Positions 1 to 11,036 of a stretch of DNA of 64,000 nucleotides are shown here, piece after piece. The notes under the pieces were generated by a model. That model was given only the letters and a program-made list of their open reading frames with translations. It was not told where the DNA came from and searched no databases. Source of the DNA: Streptomyces cyaneus (lineage in GTDB: Bacteria > Actinomycetota > Actinomycetes > Streptomycetales > Streptomycetaceae). Position numbers and translations under genes: made by a program. Position 1 is the stretch's first letter. Each line of letters begins with the position of its first letter. The stretch is from the NCBI RefSeq assembly GCF_004028635.1, contig NZ_RQJW01000003.1, positions 124,001 to 188,000 of the forward strand, read 5' to 3'.

Positions 1-1116
1 AACATGGTCTTCGTCGGCAGCCAGGGCGTGCCGGGCAACACCTTCCCCAACCCGCCCTACACGACGGTCGACCAGACCCCGACGGTGCGCGAGAAGCCCT
101 TCCTGTACGTCGACAACGCGGGCGCCTACCGGGTGTTCGTGCCCGCCCTGCGGAACAATTCCGCGGCCACCAGCTGGGCGAACGGGAACGCGCCAGGCGC
201 CTCGCTCGGCATCGACCAGTTCTACGTCGTCAAGCCCGGCGCCACCGCCGCGCAGATCAACGCCGCCCTCGCCGACGGCAAGAACCTCCTGGTCACACCC
301 GGCGTCTACCACCTCGACCAGACTCTGCGGGTGACCCGCCCCGACACCGTGGTCCTCGGACTCGGCCTGGCGACCTTCATCCCGGACAACGGCGTCACGG
401 CCATGACGGTCGCAGACGTCGACGGGGTGAAGATCGCGGGCGTTCTCTTCGACGCCGGCACCTCCAACTCCCAGACGCTCGTGGAGATCGGACCGGCCGG
501 CGCCGCCGCCTCCCACGCGGCGAACCCCACCTCCCTGCACGACGTGTACTTCCGCGTCGGCGGAGCAGCCGTGGGCAAGGCGACCACCAGCCTCGTCGTC
601 AACAGCGACCATGTCATCGGCGACCACATGTGGATCTGGCGCGGCGACCACGGCAGCGGCATCGGCTGGAACACCAACACGGCCGACACCGGACTCGTCG
701 TCAACGGCGACAACGTCACCATGTACGGCCTGTTCGTCGAGCACTACCAGAAGCACCAGACCATCTGGAACGGCAACGGCGGACGGACGTACTTCTACCA
801 GAACGAGATGCCTTACGACCCGCCGAACCAAGCCGCCTGGATGAACGGCTCCACCCAGGGATACGCCGCCTACAAGGTCGCGAACTCCGTCACCAGCCAC
901 CAGGCGTACGGGCTGGGCAGTTACTGCTTCTTCAACGCCGACCCGTCCGTCACCGCAGAGCGCGCCTTCGAGGTGCCGAACCACCCGGGCGTCCGCTTCC
1001 AGAACATGGTGACCGTCTCGCTCGGCGGGACCGGAACCATCCGGCACGTCATCAACGACCGGGGCGGACCCTCCAACTCGTCCACCAACGTGGCCAACCT
1101 GGTGAGCTACCCGTGA
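1..1116 (+). CDS. Secreted right-handed beta-helix protein, 5' truncated
   Basis: The reading frame is open from the first base, so the N-terminus lies outside the window; 371 residues are visible. The sequence has the short repeating strands and Asn/Gly turns of a pectate-lyase-like parallel beta-helix, including phrases such as LLVTPGVYHLDQTL, VKIAGVLFDAG and SDHVIGDHMWIWRGDHG. This type occurs in large secreted actinobacterial carbohydrate-active proteins (GH55-like or with F5/8 modules; sometimes misannotated adenylyl cyclase). A polysaccharide-related extracellular role is an inference; no catalytic residue can be assigned from the fragment. Its TGA overlaps the GTG start of the next gene, so the two are probably co-translated. 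Confidence 0.75.
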   Translation, partial: NMVFVGSQGVPGNTFPNPPYTTVDQTPTVREKPFLYVDNAGAYRVFVPALRNNSAATSWANGNAPGASLGIDQFYVVKPGATAAQINAALADGKNLLVTPGVYHLDQTLRVTRPDTVVLGLGLATFIPDNGVTAMTVADVDGVKIAGVLFDAGTSNSQTLVEIGPAGAAASHAANPTSLHDVYFRVGGAAVGKATTSLVVNSDHVIGDHMWIWRGDHGSGIGWNTNTADTGLVVNGDNVTMYGLFVEHYQKHQTIWNGNGGRTYFYQNEMPYDPPNQAAWMNGSTQGYAAYKVANSVTSHQAYGLGSYCFFNADPSVTAERAFEVPNHPGVRFQNMVTVSLGGTGTIRHVINDRGGPSNSSTNVANLVSYP

Positions 1117-2042
1117 GGCGCCTCGTTGCACGACTGCTGACGGGCCTGGCGCTCGTGCTGGGGCCGGCGGCAGCCCCGGCGCCCGCCGGGCTCGATGCCT
1201 CCGCCGCGCCGCAGGCGCCCGCCTTCAAGGTCATCGCCTTCTACAACGGGACCTGGGACGCCGCGCACATCGACTTCGTCAAGGAAGCCAACGAGTGGTT
1301 CCCGCGCACCGCCGCCCAGCACGACTTCACCTACACGGCGACGGCCGACTGGGAGCTGCTCGCGAACGGAGGAGTGAACGACTACCAGGTCGTCCTCTTC
1401 CTCGACGACGCGCCGCACAGCGCGGCTCAGCGGGCCGGCTTCGAGCGGTACATGCAGGCCGGCGGCGGCTGGATGGGCTTCCACGTCTCGGCGTTCACCA
1501 CCGACGCCGGATCCTGGCCCTGGTATTACAACAGCTTCCTGGGCAGCGGCAATTTCCGCTCCAACACCTGGGAACCAACGACCGCGGTGCTGCGCACCGA
1601 GGACCGGACACACCCGTCCACCACCGGCCTGCCCGCGACGTTCACCTCGTCGGTCAGCGAGTGGTACAGCTGGTCCAACGACCTGCGCACCAACCCTGCC
1701 ATCAAGGTCCTGGCCTCCGTCGACCCGACGAGCTTCCCCCTGGGCACCGACCAGAACCAGTCCTGGTACAGCGGCCACTACCCGATCCTGTGGACCAACA
1801 CCCGCTACCGGATGCTGTACGCGAACTTCGGCCACAACGCCATGGACTACGCCACCCACACACGCCTGTCGTCCACGTTCGCAAGCCCGGTCCAGAACCG
1901 CTTCCTCATCGACGGGCTCAAGTGGCTCGCCGGCGCAGGCAGACAGGAAGTCGGCGTCCGTCGCCCGCGGACGACCTCCGCGGGCGCCGAGACCAGCGGT
2001 ACCGCCGGCGCCGGCCGCCCGGATCACGCACGTCTGTCATGA
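1113..2042 (+). CDS. Secreted ThuA-like (trehalose-utilisation fold) protein
   Basis: The 309-residue product starts at GTG 1113, overlapping the upstream stop (GTGA). It begins with a Sec-type signal peptide (MRRLVARLLTGLALVLG, then an Ala/Pro-rich cleavage region). The mature part has the ThuA/glutamine-amidotransferase-like fold: FKVIAFYNGTWDAAHIDFVKEA, then VVLFLDD, a GGGWMGFHVS loop, and HYPILWTNTRYRMLYANFGHN near the end. ThuA domains occur in secreted sugar-related proteins of actinobacteria; no enzymatic activity is firmly known. The last ~30 residues are low-complexity, and the gene overlaps the 3' end of the convergent ROK gene by 19 bp. A role with the upstream beta-helix protein in extracellular carbohydrate use is inferred from the overlap. 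Confidence 0.8.
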   Translation: MRRLVARLLTGLALVLGPAAAPAPAGLDASAAPQAPAFKVIAFYNGTWDAAHIDFVKEANEWFPRTAAQHDFTYTATADWELLANGGVNDYQVVLFLDDAPHSAAQRAGFERYMQAGGGWMGFHVSAFTTDAGSWPWYYNSFLGSGNFRSNTWEPTTAVLRTEDRTHPSTTGLPATFTSSVSEWYSWSNDLRTNPAIKVLASVDPTSFPLGTDQNQSWYSGHYPILWTNTRYRMLYANFGHNAMDYATHTRLSSTFASPVQNRFLIDGLKWLAGAGRQEVGVRRPRTTSAGAETSGTAGAGRPDHARLS

Positions 2043-3283
2043 CGTGCGCGACCACGAGTGCCGCGCTGTCCGCCCGCTGCGAAGAAGTCGGCGAGAGGCA
2101 GGATCGCGGCGCCGACCGTGACCGCGTCAGGGCCGAGGCCGCCGAGGTCGATGGAGACGCGTTCGGCCGGATGGCGCAGGGCGTACGAGGCGGCGTACCG
2201 GCGTACGGCGGGCAGGATGCGGGGGCCGAGCTGGAGCCCCGCCCACCCGCCGATGAGGATGCGCTCGGGCTGGAAGAGGTTGATCAGGTCGGACAGGCCG
2301 GCGCCCAGGTACTCGGCGGCCTCCTCCAGGACGTTGAGTGCCGCAGGGTCGGCGTCGGCTCCCTCGGCCGGGTAGGCCGCGGCGAGCATCGCTGTCAGTG
2401 CGGTCTCCTCGTCGGTGCCCTGCGGCGGTCGTCCGCCCTCCTCACGCCAGCGGTCCAGGAGCGCCTCGGCGCCCGCGTACGCGTCCAGGCAGCCCAGGGC
2501 ACCGCAGCGGCAGCGGCGCCCCCTGACCCGTACGGTCAGATGCCCCCACTCGAGGGATCGGCCCTGCTCCACCTCCTGGGTGACGAGGCAGGCGCCGACG
2601 CCGGAGCCGAAGAGGACGACCACGGCGTTGGCGGCGCCGTGGCCGGCACCGAACCACATCTCGGCATGCCCGAGCGTGCGGGCGCCGTTGTCGATGAAGT
2701 ACGGGAGGGTCTCGGGGAGTTCACACGTCGAGCGGAGCAGGGATTCGAGCGGGACGGCGTCCCAGCCGATCGTCTGGCCGTGGACCACGGCGCCCTGTTC
2801 AGGGGTGCGGGCCACGATGCCGGGGACGCCCACGCCGACGCCGAGAAGCCGCTCGGGGGTGATGTCCGTCTCGGCGAGGACTTCGGCGATGCCGTCGCGG
2901 ATGTGGCCGACGATGACCTCGACGTCGTAGCCCTGGCGCTCCAGGGGCCGTTCGGTGCGGGCGAGTTCGGTCAGGGTGAGATCGAAGAGCTCGACGCGTA
3001 CGCGGGTTTCGCCGACGTCGACACCGATCATGTGGCCGCTGGCGGGGGCGACGCGCAGCAGGGTGCGGGGGCGGCCACCGTCGGACTCGACGGTGCCGGC
3101 CTCCTCGACCAGGCCGTCGGCGACCAGTTCCGCGACCACGTTGCTGATGGAACCGCCGCTCAGTCCGGTGGCCGGGGCCAGCTCGAAGCGGCTCATCGGC
3201 CCGTCGAAATACAACCGTTGCAGTACGGCGGTGCGATTGCCCCGTCGCAGGTCACGCACCGTCCGCCCGTTCCGCCCTGCCAT
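2024..3283 (-). CDS. ROK family transcriptional repressor
   Basis: The 419-residue protein starts at ATG 3283, preceded by a good GGAAGGGAG site; the frame stays open further upstream but without a better start. The N-terminus (RRGNRTAVLQRLYFDGPMSRFELAPATGLSGG) is a winged helix-turn-helix. The rest is a ROK sugar-kinase-like domain with the ATP-binding stretch IGVDVGETRVRVELFD, the substrate region WGHLTV, and a CRCGALGCLDAYAG zinc motif (CxCGxxGCxE-like with Asp). It is divergent from the sugar ABC/GH1 operon and is therefore the likely local regulator, responding to a sugar or sugar phosphate. Whether it retains kinase activity is unknown. Confidence 0.9.
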   Translation of the reverse strand: MAGRNGRTVRDLRRGNRTAVLQRLYFDGPMSRFELAPATGLSGGSISNVVAELVADGLVEEAGTVESDGGRPRTLLRVAPASGHMIGVDVGETRVRVELFDLTLTELARTERPLERQGYDVEVIVGHIRDGIAEVLAETDITPERLLGVGVGVPGIVARTPEQGAVVHGQTIGWDAVPLESLLRSTCELPETLPYFIDNGARTLGHAEMWFGAGHGAANAVVVLFGSGVGACLVTQEVEQGRSLEWGHLTVRVRGRRCRCGALGCLDAYAGAEALLDRWREEGGRPPQGTDEETALTAMLAAAYPAEGADADPAALNVLEEAAEYLGAGLSDLINLFQPERILIGGWAGLQLGPRILPAVRRYAASYALRHPAERVSIDLGGLGPDAVTVGAAILPLADFFAAGGQRGTRGRARHDRRA

Positions 3284-3334
3284 GTGGCTCCCTTCCGACT
3301 CTGCCCGACCAGCAACATACCCCTGCGCGATCTC

Positions 3335-3363
3335 TTGACGCGACCTTCCTTCGGGTCTTAAAT
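3335..3363 (+). promoter_or_regulatory. Candidate promoter of the sugar ABC/GH1 operon
   Basis: TTGACG (3335-3340), 17 bp, then TTAAAT (3358-3363) matches a housekeeping-type promoter, about 80 bp before the lipoprotein start. The A/T-rich stretch after it (two TAAAT words, 3359-3378) is unusual in this DNA and is a plausible ROK operator. Sequence inspection only. Confidence 0.45.
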
Positions 3364-3444
3364 CACGCCCTAAATTAACCCATGAAGGCCGTTCGGGAAG
3401 TGAACGCACTCGTGGGTCTCCCTCCGGAAAGGGACGCCTGAGCC

Positions 3445-4764
3445 ATGCGCAGAATCCGAGCCGCGGCCGCCGGTGCGGTCGCCGTTTCCCTGCTGACCGC
3501 CGTGACCGCCTGCGGCGGCGGCTCGTCGACGAGCGACGGCGGGTCCAACGACTCGCCGAAAACGCTCACCTACTGGGCCTCCAACCAGGGGGCCGACATC
3601 GAGGTCGACAAGAAGGTCCTCCGGCCCGAGCTCGACAAGTTCGAGAGGCAGACCGGGATCAAGGTGGAGCTGGAGGTCATCCCCTGGTCGGACCTGCTGA
3701 ACCGGATCCTCACCGCGACCACCTCCGGCCAGGGCCCCGACGTGCTCAACATCGGCAACACCTGGAGCGCCTCGCTGCAGGCCACCGGCGCGCTGCTGCC
3801 CTGGGACGCGAAGAACTTCACCGCGATCGGCGGCAAGGACCGCTTCGTCGACTCCGCGCTCGGCTCGACCGGAGCGCACGGCCAGGACCCGGCCGCCGTT
3901 CCGCTGTACTCGATGTCGTACGCGCTCTACTACAACAAGAAGATGTTCGCCGACGCCGGCATCACCAAGCCGCCGGCCACCTGGGACGAGCTGGTCGCCG
4001 ACGGCAGGAAGCTGTCCAAGGACGGCAAGTGGGGACTGGGCGCGGAGGGCTCGAACCCCTCGGAGAACGTCCACCACGCCTTCGTCTTCGCCAAGCAGCA
4101 CGGCGCCGACTTCTTCACCGCCGACGGCAAGCCGGACTTCACAGGCGACGGCGCGGTCGCCGCCGTCAAGCAGTACGTCGACCTGATGGCCAAGGACAAG
4201 ATCATCGCGCCGGGCAACGCCGAGTACGCCCAGAACCAGTCCGTCAGCGACTTCGCCAAGGGCAGGACCGCGATGCTGCTGTGGCAGAGCGCGTCCGCCA
4301 ATCTCGAGTCCCAGGGCATGAGCGACGCCGACTACGGCATCGCCCCCGTGCCCGTGCAGTCCGGCGCCCCTGGAACCGGCGAGCAGGTCAACTCCATCGT
4401 CGCCGGCATCAATCTCGCCGTGTTCAAGAACACCGACAACCTCGACGGCGCCAAGAAGTTCGTGAAGTTCATGACGAGTGACGAGGAACAGAAGGTCCTC
4501 AACACCGCGTTCAGCACCATCCCGCCGGTGAAGACCGCCCAGGCGGACGCCTCCTTCAGCGCCGGGGCCGACGCCGTCCTCAAGGGCACCCTCGCCAAGA
4601 GCGCCGTCGCGATGCCGCAGGTCGCCGACGAGTCCCAGTTCGAGACGGCGGTCGGTACGGCCGTCAAGGAGCTGTTCGCCGACGCGGCCGCCGGACGCCC
4701 GGTCACCACCGACTCGGTGAAGGCGGCGCTCGAGAAGGCCCAGCAGCAGATGCCGACGAAGTGA
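3445..4764 (+). CDS. Sugar ABC transporter substrate-binding lipoprotein
   Basis: A family-1 extracellular solute-binding protein of 439 residues. The N-terminus is a lipoprotein signal peptide with an RR start, hydrophobic core and LTAVTAC lipobox, so it is anchored on the outer face of the membrane. The mature part has the MalE-like pattern LTYWASNQ, FERQTGIKVELEVIPWSDLLNRI, GPDVLNIGNTW, and a C-terminal FVKFMTSDEEQKVL segment. It captures a sugar for the two permeases encoded next; the GH1 beta-glucosidase in the same operon suggests a beta-glucoside or oligosaccharide, but the ligand cannot be read from sequence. Confidence 0.93.
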   Translation: MRRIRAAAAGAVAVSLLTAVTACGGGSSTSDGGSNDSPKTLTYWASNQGADIEVDKKVLRPELDKFERQTGIKVELEVIPWSDLLNRILTATTSGQGPDVLNIGNTWSASLQATGALLPWDAKNFTAIGGKDRFVDSALGSTGAHGQDPAAVPLYSMSYALYYNKKMFADAGITKPPATWDELVADGRKLSKDGKWGLGAEGSNPSENVHHAFVFAKQHGADFFTADGKPDFTGDGAVAAVKQYVDLMAKDKIIAPGNAEYAQNQSVSDFAKGRTAMLLWQSASANLESQGMSDADYGIAPVPVQSGAPGTGEQVNSIVAGINLAVFKNTDNLDGAKKFVKFMTSDEEQKVLNTAFSTIPPVKTAQADASFSAGADAVLKGTLAKSAVAMPQVADESQFETAVGTAVKELFADAAAGRPVTTDSVKAALEKAQQQMPTK

Positions 4765-5765
4765 AGACGATGACGACCACTGCTCCCGCCGAGGCTGACC
4801 TGCACGACAGCCCCTCCGGGGCGGCGGAGCGAACGCCCCGCTTCCGCCGCCCCGGCAGGCTCCGCCGCATCGGACTGCCGTATCTGCTGCTCCTGCCCGC
4901 CCTGATCCTCGAACTCCTGGTGCATCTGGTGCCGATGGTGATGGGCATGGTGATGAGCTTCAAGGAGCTCACGCAGTTCTACATCCGCGACTGGGGCGCC
5001 GCCCCCTGGGCAGGCCTCGACAACTACAAGGTGTCGGTCGACTTCGACGCGCCCGTCGGCGAGGCACTGCTGCGCTCCTTCCTCATCACCGTCGCTTTCA
5101 CCGTGCTGTCGGTCGGGCTGTGCTGGCTGATCGGGACGGCCGCCGCGATCTACCTGCAGGACCCCTTCCGCGGCCGGGGCCTGCTGCGCGCCCTGTTCCT
5201 GGTGCCGTACGCGCTGCCCGTGTACGCGGCCGTCATCACCTGGGTGTTCATGTTCCAGCACGACAACGGGCTGGTGAACCACGTCCTGCACGACCAGCTG
5301 GGCCTCACCGACAAGCCGTCCTTCTGGCTCATCGGCGACAACAGCTTCGTCGCGCTGCTCGTCGTATCGGTGTGGAAGGGCTGGCCGTTCGCCTTCCTCA
5401 TCGTCATGGCCGGCCTGCAGAACATCCCGAAGGAGCAGTACGAGGCCGCCGCCCTCGACGGGGCCGGCATGTGGCAGCAGATCCGCCGGATCACCCTGCC
5501 GTCCCTGCGCCCGGTCAACCAAGTCCTGGTCCTGGTCCTGTTCCTGTGGACCTTCAACGACTTCAACACGCCGTACGTCCTGTTCGGCAAGACCGCCCCG
5601 GAGGCCGCGGACCTCATCTCGGTCCACATCTACCAGGCCTCCTTCGTCACCTGGAACTTCGGCACCGGCTCCGCCATGTCCGTACTGCTGCTGCTCTTCC
5701 TGCTCGTGGTGACGGGCGTCTACCTCCTGCTGACCTCCCGAGGAAGGAAGACGGCCGATGTCTAG
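4761..5765 (+). CDS. Sugar ABC transporter permease (MalF type)
   Basis: A 334-residue inner-membrane permease starting at GTG 4761, overlapping the stop of the binding-protein gene (an ATG at 4770 is an alternative). It has about six membrane segments (for example IGLPYLLLLPALILELLVHLVPM and SVLLLLFLLVVTGVYLLL) and the EAA loop EQYEAAALDGAGMWQQIRRI, followed by TLPSLRP, which contacts the ATPase. It forms a heteromeric channel with the next permease. No ATPase gene is present; in Streptomyces the shared ATPase MsiK energises such importers (family knowledge). Confidence 0.93.
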   Translation: MKTMTTTAPAEADLHDSPSGAAERTPRFRRPGRLRRIGLPYLLLLPALILELLVHLVPMVMGMVMSFKELTQFYIRDWGAAPWAGLDNYKVSVDFDAPVGEALLRSFLITVAFTVLSVGLCWLIGTAAAIYLQDPFRGRGLLRALFLVPYALPVYAAVITWVFMFQHDNGLVNHVLHDQLGLTDKPSFWLIGDNSFVALLVVSVWKGWPFAFLIVMAGLQNIPKEQYEAAALDGAGMWQQIRRITLPSLRPVNQVLVLVLFLWTFNDFNTPYVLFGKTAPEAADLISVHIYQASFVTWNFGTGSAMSVLLLLFLLVVTGVYLLLTSRGRKTADV

Positions 5766-6626
5766 CACCTCCCAGGCACCCCGCTCGCCGATGGCTCCGC
5801 CCCGGTCCTTCTTCTGGTCCCGGCGGATCTTCCTCACCCTGCTCACCGGGTTCGTCCTGGTGCCGGTCTACGTCATGGTCTCCAGCTCGCTGAAGCCCCT
5901 GGCCGACGTCACGGGGAAGTTCCGCTGGCTCCCGAGCGAACTGACGATCCGGCCGTACATCGACATCTGGTCGACGATCCCGCTGGCCCGGTACTTCGTG
6001 AACTCGCTGATCGTGGCGGGCGCGGCGACCGTCTGCTCGGTGGTGATCGCGGTGTTCGCGGCCTACGCGGTGAGCCGCTACGACTTCCGTGGCAAGCGCG
6101 TCTTCACGGTCACCGTGCTGTCCACGCAGATGTTGCCCGGCATCCTCTTCCTGCTGCCGCTGTTCCTCATCTACGTCAACATCGGCAACGCCACCGGCAT
6201 CGCCCTGTTCGGCTCGCGCGGCGGCCTGATCCTGACGTACCTGACCTTCTCCCTCCCGTTCTCGATCTGGATGCTGATCGGGTACTTCGACTCGGTGCCG
6301 CGCGACCTGGACGAGGCGGCGCTGGTGGACGGCTGCGGGCCGCTCGGCGCGCTGTTCCGGGTCGTCGTACCGGCGGCGATCCCGGGCATCGTCGCGGTCG
6401 CCGTCTACGCCTTCATGACGGCCTGGGGCGAAGTGCTCTTCGCCTCCGTGATGACCAACGACACCACCCGCACGCTCGCCGTCGGCCTCCAGGGTTACTC
6501 CACGCTCAACAACGTCTACTGGAACCAGATCATGGCCGCGTCGCTCGTCGTCAGCGTCCCCGTGGTCGCCGGGTTCCTGCTCCTGCAGCGCTATCTCGTC
6601 GCCGGACTGACGGCGGGAGCCGTCAA

Positions 6627-6630
<4 letters not shown>
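5758..6630 (+). CDS. Sugar ABC transporter permease (MalG type)
   Basis: The second permease, 290 residues; its ATG lies 8 bp inside the end of the previous gene. It has six predicted membrane segments and the EAA motif [20 protein letters not shown] followed by [10 protein letters not shown]. It pairs with the MalF-type subunit. Its TGA overlaps the GTG start of the GH1 gene, so uptake and hydrolysis are translationally linked. Confidence 0.93.
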
Positions 6631-8063
<1,433 letters not shown>

Positions 8064-8082
8064 GCGGACGGGTTCGGAGCTC

Positions 8083-8100
8083 GCCGGGCCAGCGCCCGGC
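8083..8100. terminator. Bidirectional hairpin between convergent genes
   Basis: GCCGGGC, loop CAGC, GCCCGGC: a perfect 7-bp stem between the convergent ends of the GH1 and flavin monooxygenase genes. No U-tract, as is usual in Streptomyces. Confidence 0.5.
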
Positions 8101-8219
8101 CGAAAGGCCCTGGAACGGCCCCGCCTGGCCGTGGGCGAGGGCCCCTTCGGCGCCTGGCGTCGCCGGGTGCCCCCATGTTCCGCCCCACCACCGCGCCGTC
8201 GACGAGCGCGTGACCGGCC

Positions 8220-9758
8220 CTACTGGAGTCGGCCCGAGGGGCGGGCCCACAGACCGTCCCGCTCGGCCCCAGCCTGGGCCGGCAGCGGTAGCGACCAGGT
8301 GTAGGCCTCCGGGTCGAAGGCGTGCAGGCGCTTGACGAGCCTGGCGGTCGACCAGGGCCAGCAGAAGGTGTTGACGCCCGGGAGGCCGAAGTAGTAACCG
8401 GTGTCGCCGGCGGCGTTGTAGACGGTGTTGCGCAGCGCCTCGTGCAGGGCCTGCTGGTGGGCTGCTTCGGCCTCGGGCTTGACATCCAGTGCGGACGCCC
8501 CGCTGGTGCGCAGGTGGTTGAGGGCGGCGGTGATGTAGCGGAGTTGGGCCTCGATGACGGTAGGGACCGCGGTGGTGCCGGTGAGCAGATTCGGGCCGAC
8601 GAGCAGGAAGAGGTTGGGATATCCGCTGACGCTGGTGCCCAGGTAGGCACGGCGGTTGCCGGCCCAGGTCTCGGCCAATGTGCCGTCGGTGCCGTGCAGA
8701 TGGGGGGCCAGTGGGATGTCGCCGATGTGGTATCCGGTCGCGAGGACGATGATGTCGGCGCGGGTGCGGGTGCCGTCGGCGCCGAGGACGTCGGAGCCCT
8801 CCACGGCGGTCACGCGGGTGGGATGCAGCCGTACGTTGGGCCGGGTGAGGGCGACGTAGTAGGTGCCGGAGGTGATCAGGCGGCGGCCGCCGAAGCGGTA
8901 GTCAGGAGTAAGGGCCCGGCGCAGGGCGCGGTCCCGAACCGAGGTACGCAGATGGAAGCGGGCCATGGCCTCCAAGGGCCGCAACAGGTGGGGGTGACGC
9001 AGGGGTACGCCGATGGCTTCCTGGGTCCAGTGGTGCAGGCCGCGTAGTGCGCGGCGTGCTGCGGGGTGGTGTTCGAAGAAGCGGTGGAGTCCGGGAGGGA
9101 GGGGGTACTCGGGTTTCGGCAGTACCCACTGCGGCGTGCTCTGGAAGACGTCGACATGAGCCGCCTTCGGCTGGATCTCGGGCAGGAACTGGACGGTGGA
9201 CGCGCCGGTGCCCACCACTGCCACGCGCCGTCCGGTCAGGTCGACTTCGTGGTTCCAACGGGCGGAGTGGAAGGCGGTGCCCGGGAAGTTGTCGAGGCCG
9301 GGGATGTCGGGATGGCGGGGCCGATGCCAGGGCCCGGTGGCGACGATCACGGCGCGGGCGATGTACGTGCCCGACGTGGTCTGCAGGTTCCAGCGGTGCG
9401 CGTCCGGCTGCCAGCGGATGTTCAGCACCTCGGTGTCGTAACGGATCGCCTTGTGCGCGCCGTGCGTTACCGCCGTGGTGTCGAGGTAGTCCAGAATCTC
9501 GGACCGGTCGGCGAAGCCCCGGCTCCACGAGTGGGGCGCGAAGGAGTATTCGTACAGCACCGACGGTACGTCGCAGCCGCACCCGGGATAGGTGTTGTCG
9601 CGCCAAGTCCCGCCGAGGTGACCGGACTTCTCCAGGACGACGACGTCCTCGAAACCGGCCCGGCGCAGCGCGATCACTGCGGCCACGCCGGAGAGGCCGG
9701 CCCCGATGACGACGACTTCCGCTTCATGTCGATGGTTGTCGATGCTGTCGTCGGCCAC
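8220..9758 (-). CDS. FAD-dependent Baeyer-Villiger-type monooxygenase
   Basis: The 512-residue protein has a GAGLSG Rossmann motif near the N-terminus (FAD), the GGTWRDNTYPGCGCDVPS segment typical of flavoprotein monooxygenases, a second nucleotide motif VVGTGAST (NADPH), and FPGTAFHSARWNH. The last fits the Baeyer-Villiger fingerprint FxGxxxHxxxW, with Asn in place of the usual final Pro/Asp. It probably inserts oxygen into a ketone or aldehyde. It is divergent from a Rieske oxygenase gene, so both may act on the same hydrophobic substrate (inference). Substrate unknown. Confidence 0.88.
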   Translation of the reverse strand: MADDSIDNHRHEAEVVVIGAGLSGVAAVIALRRAGFEDVVVLEKSGHLGGTWRDNTYPGCGCDVPSVLYEYSFAPHSWSRGFADRSEILDYLDTTAVTHGAHKAIRYDTEVLNIRWQPDAHRWNLQTTSGTYIARAVIVATGPWHRPRHPDIPGLDNFPGTAFHSARWNHEVDLTGRRVAVVGTGASTVQFLPEIQPKAAHVDVFQSTPQWVLPKPEYPLPPGLHRFFEHHPAARRALRGLHHWTQEAIGVPLRHPHLLRPLEAMARFHLRTSVRDRALRRALTPDYRFGGRRLITSGTYYVALTRPNVRLHPTRVTAVEGSDVLGADGTRTRADIIVLATGYHIGDIPLAPHLHGTDGTLAETWAGNRRAYLGTSVSGYPNLFLLVGPNLLTGTTAVPTVIEAQLRYITAALNHLRTSGASALDVKPEAEAAHQQALHEALRNTVYNAAGDTGYYFGLPGVNTFCWPWSTARLVKRLHAFDPEAYTWSLPLPAQAGAERDGLWARPSGRLQ

Positions 9759-9947
9759 CGGCGCCCCCTGCCTGCCTTGTGAGCGTCCCGCCGCTGGTGC
9801 CGAACCGCCCCTGACTGATTACTCAGAGCAACCGATCGTAGTGATGCCCGAGAGGACCTGTGACGATATGGACGGCAGGTACCCCATAAGGGGGATCTTG
9901 CCGGGCGGGCTGAATGCCGTGCGTTTTCCTGTGTTTGGCTGCCGCCC

Positions 9948-10970
9948 ATGACGATGAGGGAGGAACTTCCCAGGTCTCGTAGTCCCCTCGCCGACGTCGA
10001 CGAGCCGGGGCGGCATCTGCCGTACCCCAGGGGCTGGTTCTGCCTGGCACGGTCACGCGAACTGGTCCCCGGCAAGGTCCTGACCCGCCGTTTCATGGAC
10101 GAGGACATCGTCCTCTACCGCACCCGCGACGGTCGGCCCCGCGCCGTGCATCCCTACTGCCCACACCTGGGCGCTCATCTGGGGGCGGGCGGCACCGTGG
10201 AGGGCCAGAACCTGGTATGCCCCTTCCATCGCTTCGCCTTCGCCCCCGACGGCACCTGCGTCGGCACGCCCGACGGCCCGCCCCCGCGTGCCCGCCTGCA
10301 GCACCACACCATCATTGAGCGCAACGGCTTCCTCTTCGCCTGGCACGAACCGGATGGCGCCCCACCCACCTGGGAAGTCCCTGGCACCGCCCAGGCCGGA
10401 ATCGTTCCGACAGCCGCCTGGAGCACGGAAGTGCACACCTACGCCCAGGAGATCATCGAGAACACCCTCGACTACCGGCATCTCCCGGTCCTGCACCACG
10501 TCTCCGTGCAGGAACTCGACCCGCCGACGCCCCAAGGCCCGCTCCTGCGCATGCGTCTGCGCCTCGGGCCGGACCGGCCTCTCGCCGTCAAGCAGAAGAT
10601 CCAGGCCGACCATACGTTCCTGCTGGCCGGCCTTGGATATCTCCGCGTCGAGCTCCCGCTGCCCTCGCTCGGACTCGTCAGCTACCTGTGGGCCATGCAC
10701 ACACCGACCGGGCCCCGACGTACCCGCATGCTGGTCGCGACGGCCTGTGCAGACATCCACAAGCAGGACGCCACCGAAGCATCGCTTCCACGGCGTGGCC
10801 TGCACCGGGCCTTTGCCCACGCGATGCTGCGCACCGCGGTCGGCAAGGTCCATCAGGACCTGAGGATCTGTAACACCAAACGCTACGAGCCACGCCCCCG
10901 CCTCGCCGCGAGCGACGAGGCCATCGGCTTGTTCCGCCACTGGGCCCGCCAGTTCTACCCGGCGCCGTGA
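9948..10970 (+). CDS. Rieske non-haem iron oxygenase, alpha subunit type
   Basis: The 340-residue protein has an N-terminal Rieske domain: YCPHLGAHLG and, 20 residues on, CPFHRFAF give the CxH...CxxH ligands for a [2Fe-2S] cluster. The catalytic domain has the mononuclear iron motif NTLDYRHLPVLHH. The single-subunit arrangement resembles sterol-type oxygenases (KshA or Neverland/DAF-36 class) more than multi-subunit ring dioxygenases, but the substrate is not readable. It needs a reductase that is not encoded here. It is divergent from the flavin monooxygenase with a 189-bp gap. ATG 9948 has no clear Shine-Dalgarno sequence. Confidence 0.85.
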   Translation: MTMREELPRSRSPLADVDEPGRHLPYPRGWFCLARSRELVPGKVLTRRFMDEDIVLYRTRDGRPRAVHPYCPHLGAHLGAGGTVEGQNLVCPFHRFAFAPDGTCVGTPDGPPPRARLQHHTIIERNGFLFAWHEPDGAPPTWEVPGTAQAGIVPTAAWSTEVHTYAQEIIENTLDYRHLPVLHHVSVQELDPPTPQGPLLRMRLRLGPDRPLAVKQKIQADHTFLLAGLGYLRVELPLPSLGLVSYLWAMHTPTGPRRTRMLVATACADIHKQDATEASLPRRGLHRAFAHAMLRTAVGKVHQDLRICNTKRYEPRPRLAASDEAIGLFRHWARQFYPAP

Positions 10971-11005
10971 CGAGAGGGCGTCCCTGGTCCACGGCACGGT
11001 CACCT

Positions 11006-11025
11006 CGCCGGCTGGGGAACCGGCG
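11006..11025. terminator. Hairpin between convergent oxygenase genes
   Basis: CGCCGG, 8-nt loop, CCGGCG lies in the 66-bp gap between the Rieske gene end and the MpaB-family gene end. Short, G/C-only stem. Confidence 0.35.
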
Positions 11026-11036
11026 GCTCCGGGCTC

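Noticed and set aside
1295..3361. 688-residue open frame on the plus strand spanning two genes
   Set aside because: It runs over the ThuA-like gene in the wrong frame and then antisense to the ROK gene; compositionally a shadow.
3284..3444. CebR-type cellobiose operator (TGGGAGCGCTCCCA) before the ABC/GH1 operon
   Set aside because: Not present; the adjacent regulator is ROK type and the region is A/T-rich instead, so I do not call this the cebEFG-bglC operon.
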